A stretch of 64,000 nt of DNA from Longimicrobiaceae bacterium (lineage in GTDB: Bacteria > Gemmatimonadota > Gemmatimonadetes > Longimicrobiales > Longimicrobiaceae). The translations under genes were made by a program, and so were the position numbers. Under the pieces are notes generated by a model. That model had not been told where the DNA came from and did no database searches. It worked only from the letters and a program-made list of their open reading frames with translations. The DNA lies in NCBI GenBank assembly GCA_036375715.1, contig DASVBS010000069.1:37480-101479 (forward strand). Reading direction: 5' to 3'. Positions 27,420 to 35,212 of the stretch are shown here, piece after piece. The number at the start of each line of letters is the position of its first letter. Within the stretch, counting starts at the first letter, position 1.

Positions 27420-29002
27420 ATCAAAGCTTCAACTGGGCGGGGCGTGCACGCGAGCACGCCACCGCCCTGTCGTGCGCCGCGGTGCTCGGCGCGGTGGTGC
27501 TCGGCGCCCTCTGGCTGGCGTCCGGGGCGGAGGACAGCCCCTCCGAGCTGCAACTCTTCCTGGGGCGGCTGCACCCGCTGATCGTGCACCTTCCCATCGG
27601 CTTCCTCCTGCTCACCGTGCTGTTGGAGGGGCTGGGGACCATCCGTCGTTTCGCCGCGCTGCGCGAAGCGGTGCCCCTCGCGCTGTTCGTGACCACGCTG
27701 AGCGCGGTGGGGGCGGTGTTGGCGGGGGTGCTGCTGGGAAGCAGCGGCGGCTACGCCGGGGCGCTGGTCGGCTGGCACGAACGGCTGGGGATCTCGCTTG
27801 CGGTGCTGGTCGCTCTTGCGTCTGCCCTGCGTTACGTCTGGAAGCAGGGCGGAGCGAGATGGCTCCGCCACGCCTACACCGCATCCCTCGGCGTCGCGGT
27901 GGCTCTGCTGCTGGCGACCGGGCACCTGGGCGGCACCCTCACCCGCGGACCCGAGTACCTCACCGAATACCTCCCGGCCCCGCTGGAACCGGTGGCCGCC
28001 TTGTTCGAGGTGGAGCGTGAGTCGGTCGCACCGGCCTTTGTCTATCCAGACGAGGCGGTGGTGTACGAGCACCTCGTTGCGCCGGTGCTGCAGGCGCGCT
28101 GCGTCTCGTGCCACGGGCCGGACAAACAGAAGGGTGACCTGCGGCTCGATTCGCCCGAAGGAATCCTGGCGGGGGGGAGCTCCGGCCCGGTGATCGTTCC
28201 GGGGCGCGCGGCGGAGAGCCGGATGATCCAGCGTGTCTGGCTTCCGCCGGAGCACGAGGATGTCATGCCGCCGCGGGGACGCCCGCCTCTGAGCGCCGCT
28301 GAGGCGGAGCTGCTGCGCTGGTGGGTGGACCGCGGAGCCTCCTTCGACCAGGTCGTCGGGCGAGAGACGCCGCCGCCCGGGGTTCTCGCCATCATCGAGC
28401 AGGTGGCCGGCCCCCCGGAGGAGCGGATTCCGGCCGTCCTGCACACGAAAGTCCCCGCGCCGGACAGTGCGGCGCTGGCGGCCGCGGGCGAGCACTGGCA
28501 GATCCGTCCGCTCGCGCAGGGCTCCAACTTCCTGCGCGCCGGGTGCCGCGCCATGGAGTGCAACGGCGACCACCTGCGCGCGTTAACGCCGCTCGCTCAG
28601 CAGCTCGCCGAGCTGGACCTGAGCGGCGCGGCGGTGGACGACGACGATCTCCAGACGATCGGCCAGTTCCAGCACCTCGTCCGCCTCTCGCTCGATCGCA
28701 CCGCAGTGACGGACGCCGGGCTGGGCGCCCTCTCCGGGCTGCGCCACCTGGAGTACCTCAACCTGTACGGCACGGCGGTCACCGACGCCGGCCTGGCGGC
28801 ACTGGAGCCGCTCGCCAGCCTGCGATCCCTCTACCTCTGGCAGACCGGGGCGACCGAGCAGGGCGCCGCCCGCCTGGCCGAGCGCCTCCCGCGCATCCAG
28901 GTGAGCCTAGGCAGGACGCCTGGGCAGGCCGACGGCACGCCTGAACAGGCGGGAACCACGAGTCAGGAGGCTGGAACGACGACTGAGCTGGCTGGAAGCT
29001 GA
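27416..29002 (+). CDS. DUF2231-like membrane domain - PSCyt1 cytochrome - leucine-rich repeat fusion
   Basis: The start is GTG 27416, overlapping the upstream stop. The 528-residue protein has about five N-terminal helices (20-165, starting FLGRLHPLIVHLPIGFLLLTV, typical of DUF2231), a cytochrome c domain with heme motif CVSCHG near residue 229 and PPRGRPPLSAAEAELLRWWVDRGA, and a C-terminal set of LRR-like repeats (about 400-495, LVRLSLDRTAVTDAGLGALSGL then YLNLYGTAVTDAGLAAL). The tail (from about 498) is low-complexity Gly/Thr/Glu and its stop lies in a degenerate GAAGCTG repeat. It probably anchors heme redox chemistry to the membrane and recruits partners. It is the third gene of the coupled unit. 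Confidence 0.9.
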   Translation: MNQSFNWAGRAREHATALSCAAVLGAVVLGALWLASGAEDSPSELQLFLGRLHPLIVHLPIGFLLLTVLLEGLGTIRRFAALREAVPLALFVTTLSAVGAVLAGVLLGSSGGYAGALVGWHERLGISLAVLVALASALRYVWKQGGARWLRHAYTASLGVAVALLLATGHLGGTLTRGPEYLTEYLPAPLEPVAALFEVERESVAPAFVYPDEAVVYEHLVAPVLQARCVSCHGPDKQKGDLRLDSPEGILAGGSSGPVIVPGRAAESRMIQRVWLPPEHEDVMPPRGRPPLSAAEAELLRWWVDRGASFDQVVGRETPPPGVLAIIEQVAGPPEERIPAVLHTKVPAPDSAALAAAGEHWQIRPLAQGSNFLRAGCRAMECNGDHLRALTPLAQQLAELDLSGAAVDDDDLQTIGQFQHLVRLSLDRTAVTDAGLGALSGLRHLEYLNLYGTAVTDAGLAALEPLASLRSLYLWQTGATEQGAARLAERLPRIQVSLGRTPGQADGTPEQAGTTSQEAGTTTELAGS

Positions 29003-29033
29003 CTACCCAAGGCAAGCAAAGCCAACATCGGTC

Positions 29034-30134
29034 ATGCCCGCCGCTGACCGGTTCCACTGCTCGCTCGCTCATCTTCAATTGACCCGACAACCCCCTATTC
29101 TCGTACCGGCGCTCATTCTGGTGGCGACCCCGCTGCTGGCGCAGGGGGCGCCGCCCTACCCACCCAGCCCGGTGATCCGCTCGATCACCTTCGCGCCGGC
29201 GGAATCGATCCGCTGCGCGGCCCAGGACGGCGACAACTTCCCGGTCACCTGGGGGGCTGACGACGCCATCTACACGACTTGGGGGGACGGCACTGGGTTC
29301 GAGCCGAAGGTGCCGGTGAAGTTGAGCATGGGGTACGCCCGCGTCACAGGCGGTCCACACGACTTCGTGGGGGAGAACATTCGCTCGCCGAACGAGCAGA
29401 TGGGATCAGGCCGGTCCGGCAAGAAGGGATGGGGGCTCCTCTCCATCGATGGAACGCTGTATCTGTGGATGGGCCATGCCGACCACCAGGGAGGGCAGGC
29501 ACAGCTGGCCTGGTCCCACGACGGCGGACGCAATTGGATCGCGGCCCCCTGGCGATTCGCGGAGTTCGGGCTGGTCGGCTTCGTGAATTTCGGGCGCGAC
29601 TACGCCGGGGCCCGGGACGATTTTGTCTACGCCTACTCCCACGATTCGCCTCGCGCCGACACGCCCGCCGATCAGTTCATCCTGATGCGCGCGCCGAGGG
29701 ACAGGCTCACTTCGCGCAAGGCTTGGGAATTCTTCGAGCGGCTCGACGAAAACGGGGAACCCGTCTGGACTGGTGACATCAAGCGACGGGGCCCCGTCTT
29801 CGTGCACCCGGACCGCGCCCTGCGCTCGGCGATGACCTACGCTCCCGGCCTTCGCCGCTACCTCTGGTGGCAGCAGATTCCCGCACCCCCAGGTTCGGAG
29901 GATTGTGGAGACACGCGCTTCGAGGGTGGCTTCGGGATCTACGATGCACCGGAGCCCTGGGGGCCCTGGACCACCGCCTTCTTTACGGAGAAATGGGACG
30001 TGGGTCCCGGCGAGCACGGCGATTTTCCTGCTAAGTGGATGAGCCCTGACGGCCGGGAGTTGTACCTGGTCTTCTCCGGGGGCGACGCGTTCTGCGTGCG
30101 CGGTGCCAGGGTGGAGCTGCACGGTTCGCAGTGA
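29034..30134 (+). CDS. DUF4185-type secreted protein
   Basis: This 366-residue product has an N-terminal signal (QPPILVPALILVATPLLAQG). ATG 29034 is used; a TTG at 29079 would give a shorter signal and is possible. The mature part has sialidase/five-bladed-propeller style repeats: TWGADDAIYTTWGDGTG, GTLYLWMGHADHQGG, AQLAWSHDGGRNW and MSPDGRELYLVFSGGDAF. This matches DUF4185, a family of putative secreted glycan-active beta-propellers. No catalytic residue can be assigned by eye. It lies between the DUF1549/DUF1501 block and the sulfatase gene, consistent with polysaccharide processing. Confidence 0.8.
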   Translation: MPAADRFHCSLAHLQLTRQPPILVPALILVATPLLAQGAPPYPPSPVIRSITFAPAESIRCAAQDGDNFPVTWGADDAIYTTWGDGTGFEPKVPVKLSMGYARVTGGPHDFVGENIRSPNEQMGSGRSGKKGWGLLSIDGTLYLWMGHADHQGGQAQLAWSHDGGRNWIAAPWRFAEFGLVGFVNFGRDYAGARDDFVYAYSHDSPRADTPADQFILMRAPRDRLTSRKAWEFFERLDENGEPVWTGDIKRRGPVFVHPDRALRSAMTYAPGLRRYLWWQQIPAPPGSEDCGDTRFEGGFGIYDAPEPWGPWTTAFFTEKWDVGPGEHGDFPAKWMSPDGRELYLVFSGGDAFCVRGARVELHGSQ

Positions 30135-30173
30135 GGAGGAAGGGGGATATTCCTTGAGCGAGCAAGGAGCACG

Positions 30174-31571
30174 ATGTCTCGAAGCAAAACCCGTCGACTC
30201 TGGCCTATCGCACTGGCGCACCTGCTGGCCGCCATCCCGCCGACGCTGGCCGCCCAGGAGCCCGGCAGTGCAGGGCAAATCCCCCGGCCCAACATCATCG
30301 TCATCCTGACCGACGACCAGGGATACGGGGACCTCTCCTCCTACGGTCATCCGACGCTGCGCACGCCAAACATTGACCGGATGGCGGAGGAGGGAATTCG
30401 CTTCACTTCGTTCTACGCCACCACGTCGGTGTGCACTCCATCGCGGGCGGCGCTGCTGACCGGGCGTTATCCAGTTCGCACGGGGCTGGTGCGGGTGCTG
30501 GGGCCCGGGGCCGAGATGGGGCTGCCCGACAGCGAGCTCACCCTGGCCGAGGCGTTGCGGGAGCAGGGCTATCGCACCGCGATGATCGGCAAGTGGCACC
30601 TGGGAGATCGTCCCGAGTTCAACCCGCTTCGGCACGGCTTCGACGAGTTCTTTGGCGTCCCCTACTCGCACGATTTCCGGCCGCCTTTCGTGGCCGACGC
30701 TCCCCCGGAGGGGGTTCCGCTCCTGCGGGGGTACGACATCGTCGAGCGGCCGGTCGATTTCCCGAACATGACGCAGCGATTCACCGCCGAGGCGATCCGC
30801 TTCATCCGCGAATCGGGCGGGCGCCCGTTCTTCCTCTATTTCGCCCACCCCATGCCTCACCTTCCGGTGGAGCCGTCGGAGGATTTCCGGGGGAGATCTA
30901 GGGCCGGGCGGTACGGGGACGTGGTGGAAGAGATCGACTGGAGCGTGGGTGAGATACTGCGGACGCTGAAAGAGCTCGGCATCGAGCAGCGGACCATCGT
31001 CGTCTACACGAGCGACAACGGGCCGTGGCAGAACCAGCCCCCACGCATGCTGCAGGACGGCCAGCGTCCCTGGGACGTCGGCTCGGCCGGACCTCTGCGG
31101 GGTGCGAAAGGCTCCACCTGGGAGGGTGGTGTGCGTGTGCCGGGGATCGTGTGGTGGCCGGGGACCATCCCGGCGGGACAGGTCTCCGCCGACATCGTCA
31201 CCAACATGGACCTCTTTCCCACCCTCCTCCGCCTGGCGGGGGGAGAGCTGCCGGAGGGCCACCGCCTGGACGGAGTGGATATCCTGCCAGTGCTCGAGGG
31301 GCAGGGGCCCTCGCCACGGCAGGAGCTCTTCTACTTCCTGGGACCCGAGCTCCAGGCGGTTCGCGTGGGTCGCTGGAAGCTGCGCGTGGTTCCGCCGGCG
31401 TCCCAGGCCGGGCAGGTTTCGGCAGCCCCGCAGCAGACTTCCGCCGTGCCGGAGCTCTACGACCTCGAAGTCGACCCGTCCGAGCGCTACAACATGGCCG
31501 CTGAGCACCCGGATATCGTGAGCCGTCTCATGCGGCGGATGGAAGAGTTTGGGAAAGAAGTCGGAAGCTAG
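30174..31571 (+). CDS. Secreted arylsulfatase-type sulfatase
   Basis: This 465-residue protein has a signal peptide (LWPIALAHLLAAIPPTLAAQ) and a full sulfatase domain. The metal-site DDQGYGD starts near residue 47. The activation motif is CTPSR (87-91), where Cys87 is converted to formylglycine, followed by AALLTGRYPVRTG. GKWHLGD and the later VVYTSDNGPW segment complete the active site. Substrates of this family are sulfated sugars or aryl sulfates. No formylglycine-generating enzyme gene is in the window, so maturation must be supplied elsewhere. The TAG stop lies inside a heptamer repeat (31557-31598). Confidence 0.95.
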   Translation: MSRSKTRRLWPIALAHLLAAIPPTLAAQEPGSAGQIPRPNIIVILTDDQGYGDLSSYGHPTLRTPNIDRMAEEGIRFTSFYATTSVCTPSRAALLTGRYPVRTGLVRVLGPGAEMGLPDSELTLAEALREQGYRTAMIGKWHLGDRPEFNPLRHGFDEFFGVPYSHDFRPPFVADAPPEGVPLLRGYDIVERPVDFPNMTQRFTAEAIRFIRESGGRPFFLYFAHPMPHLPVEPSEDFRGRSRAGRYGDVVEEIDWSVGEILRTLKELGIEQRTIVVYTSDNGPWQNQPPRMLQDGQRPWDVGSAGPLRGAKGSTWEGGVRVPGIVWWPGTIPAGQVSADIVTNMDLFPTLLRLAGGELPEGHRLDGVDILPVLEGQGPSPRQELFYFLGPELQAVRVGRWKLRVVPPASQAGQVSAAPQQTSAVPELYDLEVDPSERYNMAAEHPDIVSRLMRRMEEFGKEVGS

Positions 31572-31598
31572 AAGCCAGAAGCTAGAAGCTAGAATTTT
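31557..31598. repeat. GRAGCYA heptamer array at the sulfatase 3' end
   Basis: Five tandem 7-bp units are visible: GAAGTCG, GAAGCTA, GAAGCCA, GAAGCTA, GAAGCTA, followed by GAATTTT, a unit of another family seen at 36661. The sulfatase stop codon TAG (31569-31571) falls within the second and third units, so the last codons of the gene come from the repeat. The same family recurs at 33664-33727 and 53004-53141. Confidence 0.8.
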
Positions 31599-31714
31599 CT
31601 TGCGAGACTTCTGCGCCGACGCGGGAAAACCGCAAAGTCCGTCGGTGCGATCTCTGCCGCGGGCACGGCATGCGGAGCTCTTGCAACCGACACCGGCTCG
31701 AGATCTGCCCGTAG

Positions 31715-31736
31715 GGGCGCCCCGTTGGGGGCGCCC
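31715..31736. terminator. GC hairpin between convergent sulfatase and DUF4153 genes
   Basis: GGGCGCCCC (31715-31723) pairs perfectly with 31728-31736 across a 4-nt loop. It lies in the 276-bp gap between convergent genes. There is no T-run on either strand, so it is a hairpin of uncertain function, possibly blocking read-through. Confidence 0.4.
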
Positions 31737-31847
31737 GCACGCCGATGCGGCAAGTCGCTGCCGTCCGGTACCCTCAGTTTTCCCGTGCAGGCGGCCACAA
31801 GGCCGGTTCCCTGCAGGATGCCCGTCTGAGCGAACCTCCCCATAAAT

Positions 31848-33218
31848 TCACTGAAATCCGAAGAGCAGCGGGAAGATCACCACCACCACCGCTGCCCACG
31901 CTCCATACACCGGGAGGTAGGCGGTCTGCCAGCGCTCGATCCGCGCGAACGGCTTGCTGCCTCGCAGGAATCCCAGGTACAGCCAGGCGGACCATGCGAG
32001 GTTGACCAGCAGCACCACGTTCATCCCCAGCGCGGCCAGCCGGTTGGGCGTGGAGCCGAACTCGGTGATGCGCGCGGCAATCGCCGCCAGGGCGACGCCG
32101 TCGGCGATGAGCGCGCTGACCAGCAGGATGGTGATCAGGTAATCGAACAGATCGCGCGGCGCCTGCGGATCGCGCGCTGAGACCGAGTAGAGCAGCAGAC
32201 CGAGCACCAGGACCAGCAGCAGGTCGAAGGCGATCAGGACCTCGCGCTCGATGTTGATGCCGCGCCCGGTGATCGCCATGGTGCCGAGGAAGACGAGCAG
32301 CGTAGCGGTGAAAAGCGGGGTGAAGAGCCGCGTCAACACCGGCGCCATGTTCTCGATGACGCTCTGCTTGGCCTCGACCAGCCAGGAGCCGACGATCACG
32401 GCCCCCAGCGCGCCGCAGGGTATCAGCCAGCGTTCCGCCACCCACTCGGCGTCGATGCCGATGGCCTGGAACATCCCCAGCGTGAAGGCGACCAGGACGC
32501 CGCCCCCCAGTGCGATCAGCGAGTAGTAGATGAACAGCTCGCCAGAGAAGCGCACGAAGTCCATACGGGCGTTCAGGTCGCGCCAGCGCCCTCCCGTGTA
32601 GGCGAGGCCCACCATCACCCAGAGGGCGATCGGCAGGTGGATCGCCAGTAGCTCCTCCGTGTCACGCTGGGCGTGGAAGGGGTAGACGTTCGCCACCACG
32701 GCAGCGGCAATGAATGCGAGCGCCAGCCACCGCCAGGTCCTCATCTCGATCCGACGCTTCCAGACGAAATAGCCGGTGAGCAGCGGCAACACGAAGAGGC
32801 TGACGTTGCGAGCGTAGAAATACTGATTCTGGGTGAGCATCACCCCGAACAGCTCTGGCACCTTGATCGAGAGGGCGGCGGCCGCCGTCAGGCCGGACAC
32901 CACTGCCATCTCGAGCCGGGCGTCGTCCGCGCTGCCTTCCTCGTCCTCGGGCGCGACGACGAGCTGCTTCCACAGCCGCTCCGAGTGCTCGCGCGCGAAT
33001 TCGTTGGCGATGGCGTCCTGCGCTCCCATGCGCTTGACCGCCACCAGGAAAGCCTCGTCCGGCGTCAGACCGGCGTCCATCAGACCCGCGATCTCACCGC
33101 GCAGGTGATCCTCCAACTCCTCGACGTCCATCGGATGGATCGCGCGCCGATGGCGGAGGTAGTTCCTCCACTGCTCGATCTGTGATTCGAGGGGATCGGC
33201 CGCGTGCGATGTGGCCAT
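31848..33218 (-). CDS. Permease-prefix / DUF4153 membrane protein
   Basis: This 456-residue protein has a soluble N-terminal permease-prefix helical domain (about 8-95, ESQIEQWRNYLRHRRAIHPMDVEELEDHLRGEI) and about eleven hydrophobic helices from residue 105 onward, typical of DUF4153. The start is 3 bp downstream of the padR stop, so the two form an operon. PadR-prefix-membrane pairs are common in Acidobacteria and Gemmatimonadota and usually control ABC-type or efflux permeases; here the partner is DUF4153 instead. Function is unknown. Confidence 0.88.
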   Translation of the reverse strand: MATSHAADPLESQIEQWRNYLRHRRAIHPMDVEELEDHLRGEIAGLMDAGLTPDEAFLVAVKRMGAQDAIANEFAREHSERLWKQLVVAPEDEEGSADDARLEMAVVSGLTAAAALSIKVPELFGVMLTQNQYFYARNVSLFVLPLLTGYFVWKRRIEMRTWRWLALAFIAAAVVANVYPFHAQRDTEELLAIHLPIALWVMVGLAYTGGRWRDLNARMDFVRFSGELFIYYSLIALGGGVLVAFTLGMFQAIGIDAEWVAERWLIPCGALGAVIVGSWLVEAKQSVIENMAPVLTRLFTPLFTATLLVFLGTMAITGRGINIEREVLIAFDLLLVLVLGLLLYSVSARDPQAPRDLFDYLITILLVSALIADGVALAAIAARITEFGSTPNRLAALGMNVVLLVNLAWSAWLYLGFLRGSKPFARIERWQTAYLPVYGAWAAVVVVIFPLLFGFQ

Positions 33219-33221
33219 GCT

Positions 33222-33596
33222 TCAACCTTCCGCGGGAGTAGGGGCGGGCGTCCACCCGCCCGGGAGTGCCGCCGAAAGCCAGATGTTGCGCAGGGCGGCG
33301 TCTACGGTCTGCCACTGCTCGCGTTGCTGCTTCAGCTCCGCGAGGCCTTGCTGGGTGATGCGGTAATACTTGCGCCGGCGGCCGTTCTCCGACTTGCCCC
33401 AGCGACCGTGGATGTGCCCCTGCTTCTCCAGCCGGTGGAGCACCGGATAGAGCATGCCGTCCGTCCACTGCAGGCGCCCACCCGACAGGTCGCTGACCCG
33501 CTTTAGAATTGCGTACCCGTACGAATCACCCTCGGCCAGAATGGCGAGGATGAGCGGGGTGGCGGAGGCGGCGACCAGGTCCTTGCCGATTTCCAT
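33222..33596 (-). CDS. PadR-family transcriptional regulator
   Basis: ATG 33596 (124 residues) is preferred because the longer open frame adds 15 residues not typical of PadR and would begin next to the -10 box. The winged helix includes SATPLILAILAEGDSYGYAILKRV, LQWTDGMLYPVLHRLEKQGHIHGRW and RRRKYYRITQQGLAEL. PadR repressors dimerise and sense small ligands. It is the first gene of the operon with the DUF4153 membrane protein, and the promoter at 33623-33661 has tandem repeats that are likely its own operators, implying autoregulation. Confidence 0.92.
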   Translation of the reverse strand: MEIGKDLVAASATPLILAILAEGDSYGYAILKRVSDLSGGRLQWTDGMLYPVLHRLEKQGHIHGRWGKSENGRRRKYYRITQQGLAELKQQREQWQTVDAALRNIWLSAALPGGWTPAPTPAEG

Positions 33597-33622
33597 CGCT
33601 GCGGAATGGGGGGGAATAGGGT

Positions 33623-33661
33623 ACCTTGAAGTACTATACATTGAGGTGCTAGGTATGTCAA
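33623..33661 (-). promoter_or_regulatory. padR promoter with tandem operator-like repeats
   Basis: On the minus strand TTGACA (33661-33656) and TATAGT (33638-33633) are separated by exactly 17 bp, a near-consensus sigma-70 promoter. Two 13-bp direct repeats, ACCTTGAAGTACT (33623-33635) and ACATTGAGGTGCT (33638-33650), match at 10 of 13 positions, lie 15 bp apart and cover the -10 and spacer. They are likely PadR sites. Confidence 0.75.
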
Positions 33662-33663
33662 CT

Positions 33664-33727
33664 GGGAGCTAGAAGGGGGCCGGGAGGTCGGCACGGAACT
33701 TCTCCTTCTGGCTCCTGGCGTCTGTCT
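33664..33727. repeat. GRAGCYA inverted repeat between padR and alaA
   Basis: The left arm GGGAGCTAGAAGG (33664-33676) and the right arm starting CCTTCTGGCTCC (33704-33715) are near-complementary and built from the heptamers GGAGCTA and, on the minus strand, GACGCCA and GGAGCCA. The element begins 3 bp beyond the padR -35 box, so it forms the upstream edge of that promoter. Confidence 0.65.
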
Positions 33728-33862
33728 TCCCGAGCCCTTCTCCCCCCCAACCTCCCCCCCCGCCTCCTCCTGCACTATCTTCAGGGACTCGGAAACGGGG
33801 AATTCCGCAGCAGCGTCTCCTCCCCCGCCGAAATACTCCGACCCTTCTTCCGACAACTGCCT

Positions 33863-35089
33863 TTGAAGACCGTCTTAAAGTCCACCAAGCTCGCCAACGT
33901 CCTCTACGATATCCGTGGCCCCATCATGGAGGCCGCGAAGCGGATGGAGGAGGAGGGCCACCAGCTCATCAAGCTGAACATCGGCAACCTGGCGCCGTTC
34001 GGGTTCGAGGCCCCGGAGGAGATCCAGCGGGACATGATCCGCAACCTGCCGAACTCCTCCGGCTACTCGGACAGCAAGGGGATCTTCCCTGCGCGCAAAG
34101 CCGTCATGCACTACACCCAGGAGCTGGGCATCCGGGGGGTGACCATCGACGACATCTACCTGGGGAATGGCGCCAGCGAGCTGATCCACATGGCCACCAG
34201 CGCGCTGCTGAACACGGGCGACGAGCTGCTCATCCCCACGCCGGACTATCCGCTCTGGACCGCATGTACGCAGCTCGCCGGCGGCACGCCGGTCCACTAT
34301 CTCTGCGATGAGGCGAGCGGCTGGATGCCCGACCTCGACGACATCCGCCGCAAGATCACGCCGGCCACCAAGGGGATCGTCGTCATCAACCCGAACAATC
34401 CCACGGGTGCCGTCTACTCGGAGGAGGTGCTCCGCGAGATCGTCTCGATCGCCCGGGAGTATGGCCTGGTGATCATGGCGGATGAGGTCTACGACAAGGT
34501 GTTGTACGACGACGCCAGGCACGTCGCGATCGCCAGCCTGTCGGAGGATCTGTTGACGCTGACCTTCAACTCGCTCTCCAAGAGCTATCGGTCCTGTGGC
34601 TATCGGGCGGGTTGGATGGTGGTTTCGGGGAATCGCGAGGTGGCGGCGGACTACATCGAGGGGCTGACGATGCTCTCGAACATGCGGCTGTGCGCGAACG
34701 TCCCCGGCCAGTGGGCGATCCTGACGGCGCTGGGCGGCTACCAGAGCATTCGCGACCTGGTCGCCCCAGGCGGCCGACTGCGCCGCCAGCGCGACCTGGC
34801 CTATGAGCTGATCACCGAGATTCCCGGTGTCACCTGCGTGAAGCCGCAGGCGGCGCTGTACATGTTCCCCCGCCTCGATCCGGAAGTCTACCCGATCGAT
34901 GACGACCGTCAGTTCCTGCTCGAGCTGTTGCAACAGACCCGCGTGATGCTGGTGCAGGGAACCGGCTTCAACTGGCCGAGGCCGGATCATTTCCGCATCG
35001 TATTTCTCCCCCACGAGGACGATCTGCGCGAGGCCATCGGGCGCATCGCCGACTTCCTCGCACAGTACCGAAGACGGCACGGTACGTGA
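33863..35089 (+). CDS. alaA: Alanine-synthesising aminotransferase (AlaA type)
   Basis: This 408-residue PLP enzyme aligns end to end with E. coli AlaA: KSTKLANVLYDIRGPIMEAAK, IKLNIGNLAPFGFEAP, GYSDSKGIFPARKAVMHY, NGASELIHMATSALL and PNNPTGAVYSEEVL. SLSKSYRSCGYRAGW contains the PLP lysine and NMRLCANVPGQWAILTALGGYQSI follows. It makes alanine from pyruvate with glutamate. The start appears to be TTG 33863 with no clear ribosome-binding site; the first ATG would remove residues that align with AlaA. It is transcribed away from padR. A CTG just upstream is another possible start. Confidence 0.93.
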   Translation: MKTVLKSTKLANVLYDIRGPIMEAAKRMEEEGHQLIKLNIGNLAPFGFEAPEEIQRDMIRNLPNSSGYSDSKGIFPARKAVMHYTQELGIRGVTIDDIYLGNGASELIHMATSALLNTGDELLIPTPDYPLWTACTQLAGGTPVHYLCDEASGWMPDLDDIRRKITPATKGIVVINPNNPTGAVYSEEVLREIVSIAREYGLVIMADEVYDKVLYDDARHVAIASLSEDLLTLTFNSLSKSYRSCGYRAGWMVVSGNREVAADYIEGLTMLSNMRLCANVPGQWAILTALGGYQSIRDLVAPGGRLRRQRDLAYELITEIPGVTCVKPQAALYMFPRLDPEVYPIDDDRQFLLELLQQTRVMLVQGTGFNWPRPDHFRIVFLPHEDDLREAIGRIADFLAQYRRRHGT

Positions 35090-35212
35090 AAATCAGGCCT
35101 TGAAGACGAGCGCACCGACAGGGTAGGGGCGGCGCGTTTCGGCTCCTGCCCCGCGGGCCGTCCCCCAGCATAGGACCAGGACCCGCGAGGTCCGCCGCCC
35201 GGAGCCGAGACG

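Noticed and set aside
28950..29003. Further GRAGCYA array inside the LRR-fusion gene end
   Set aside because: Only a degenerate resemblance (GAGTCAGGAGGCTGGAA, GAAGCTGA); not regular enough to call a repeat.
29406..31508. 700-residue minus-strand open frame opposite DUF4185 and sulfatase
   Set aside because: It spans two plus-strand genes with clear motifs and shows no domain of its own.
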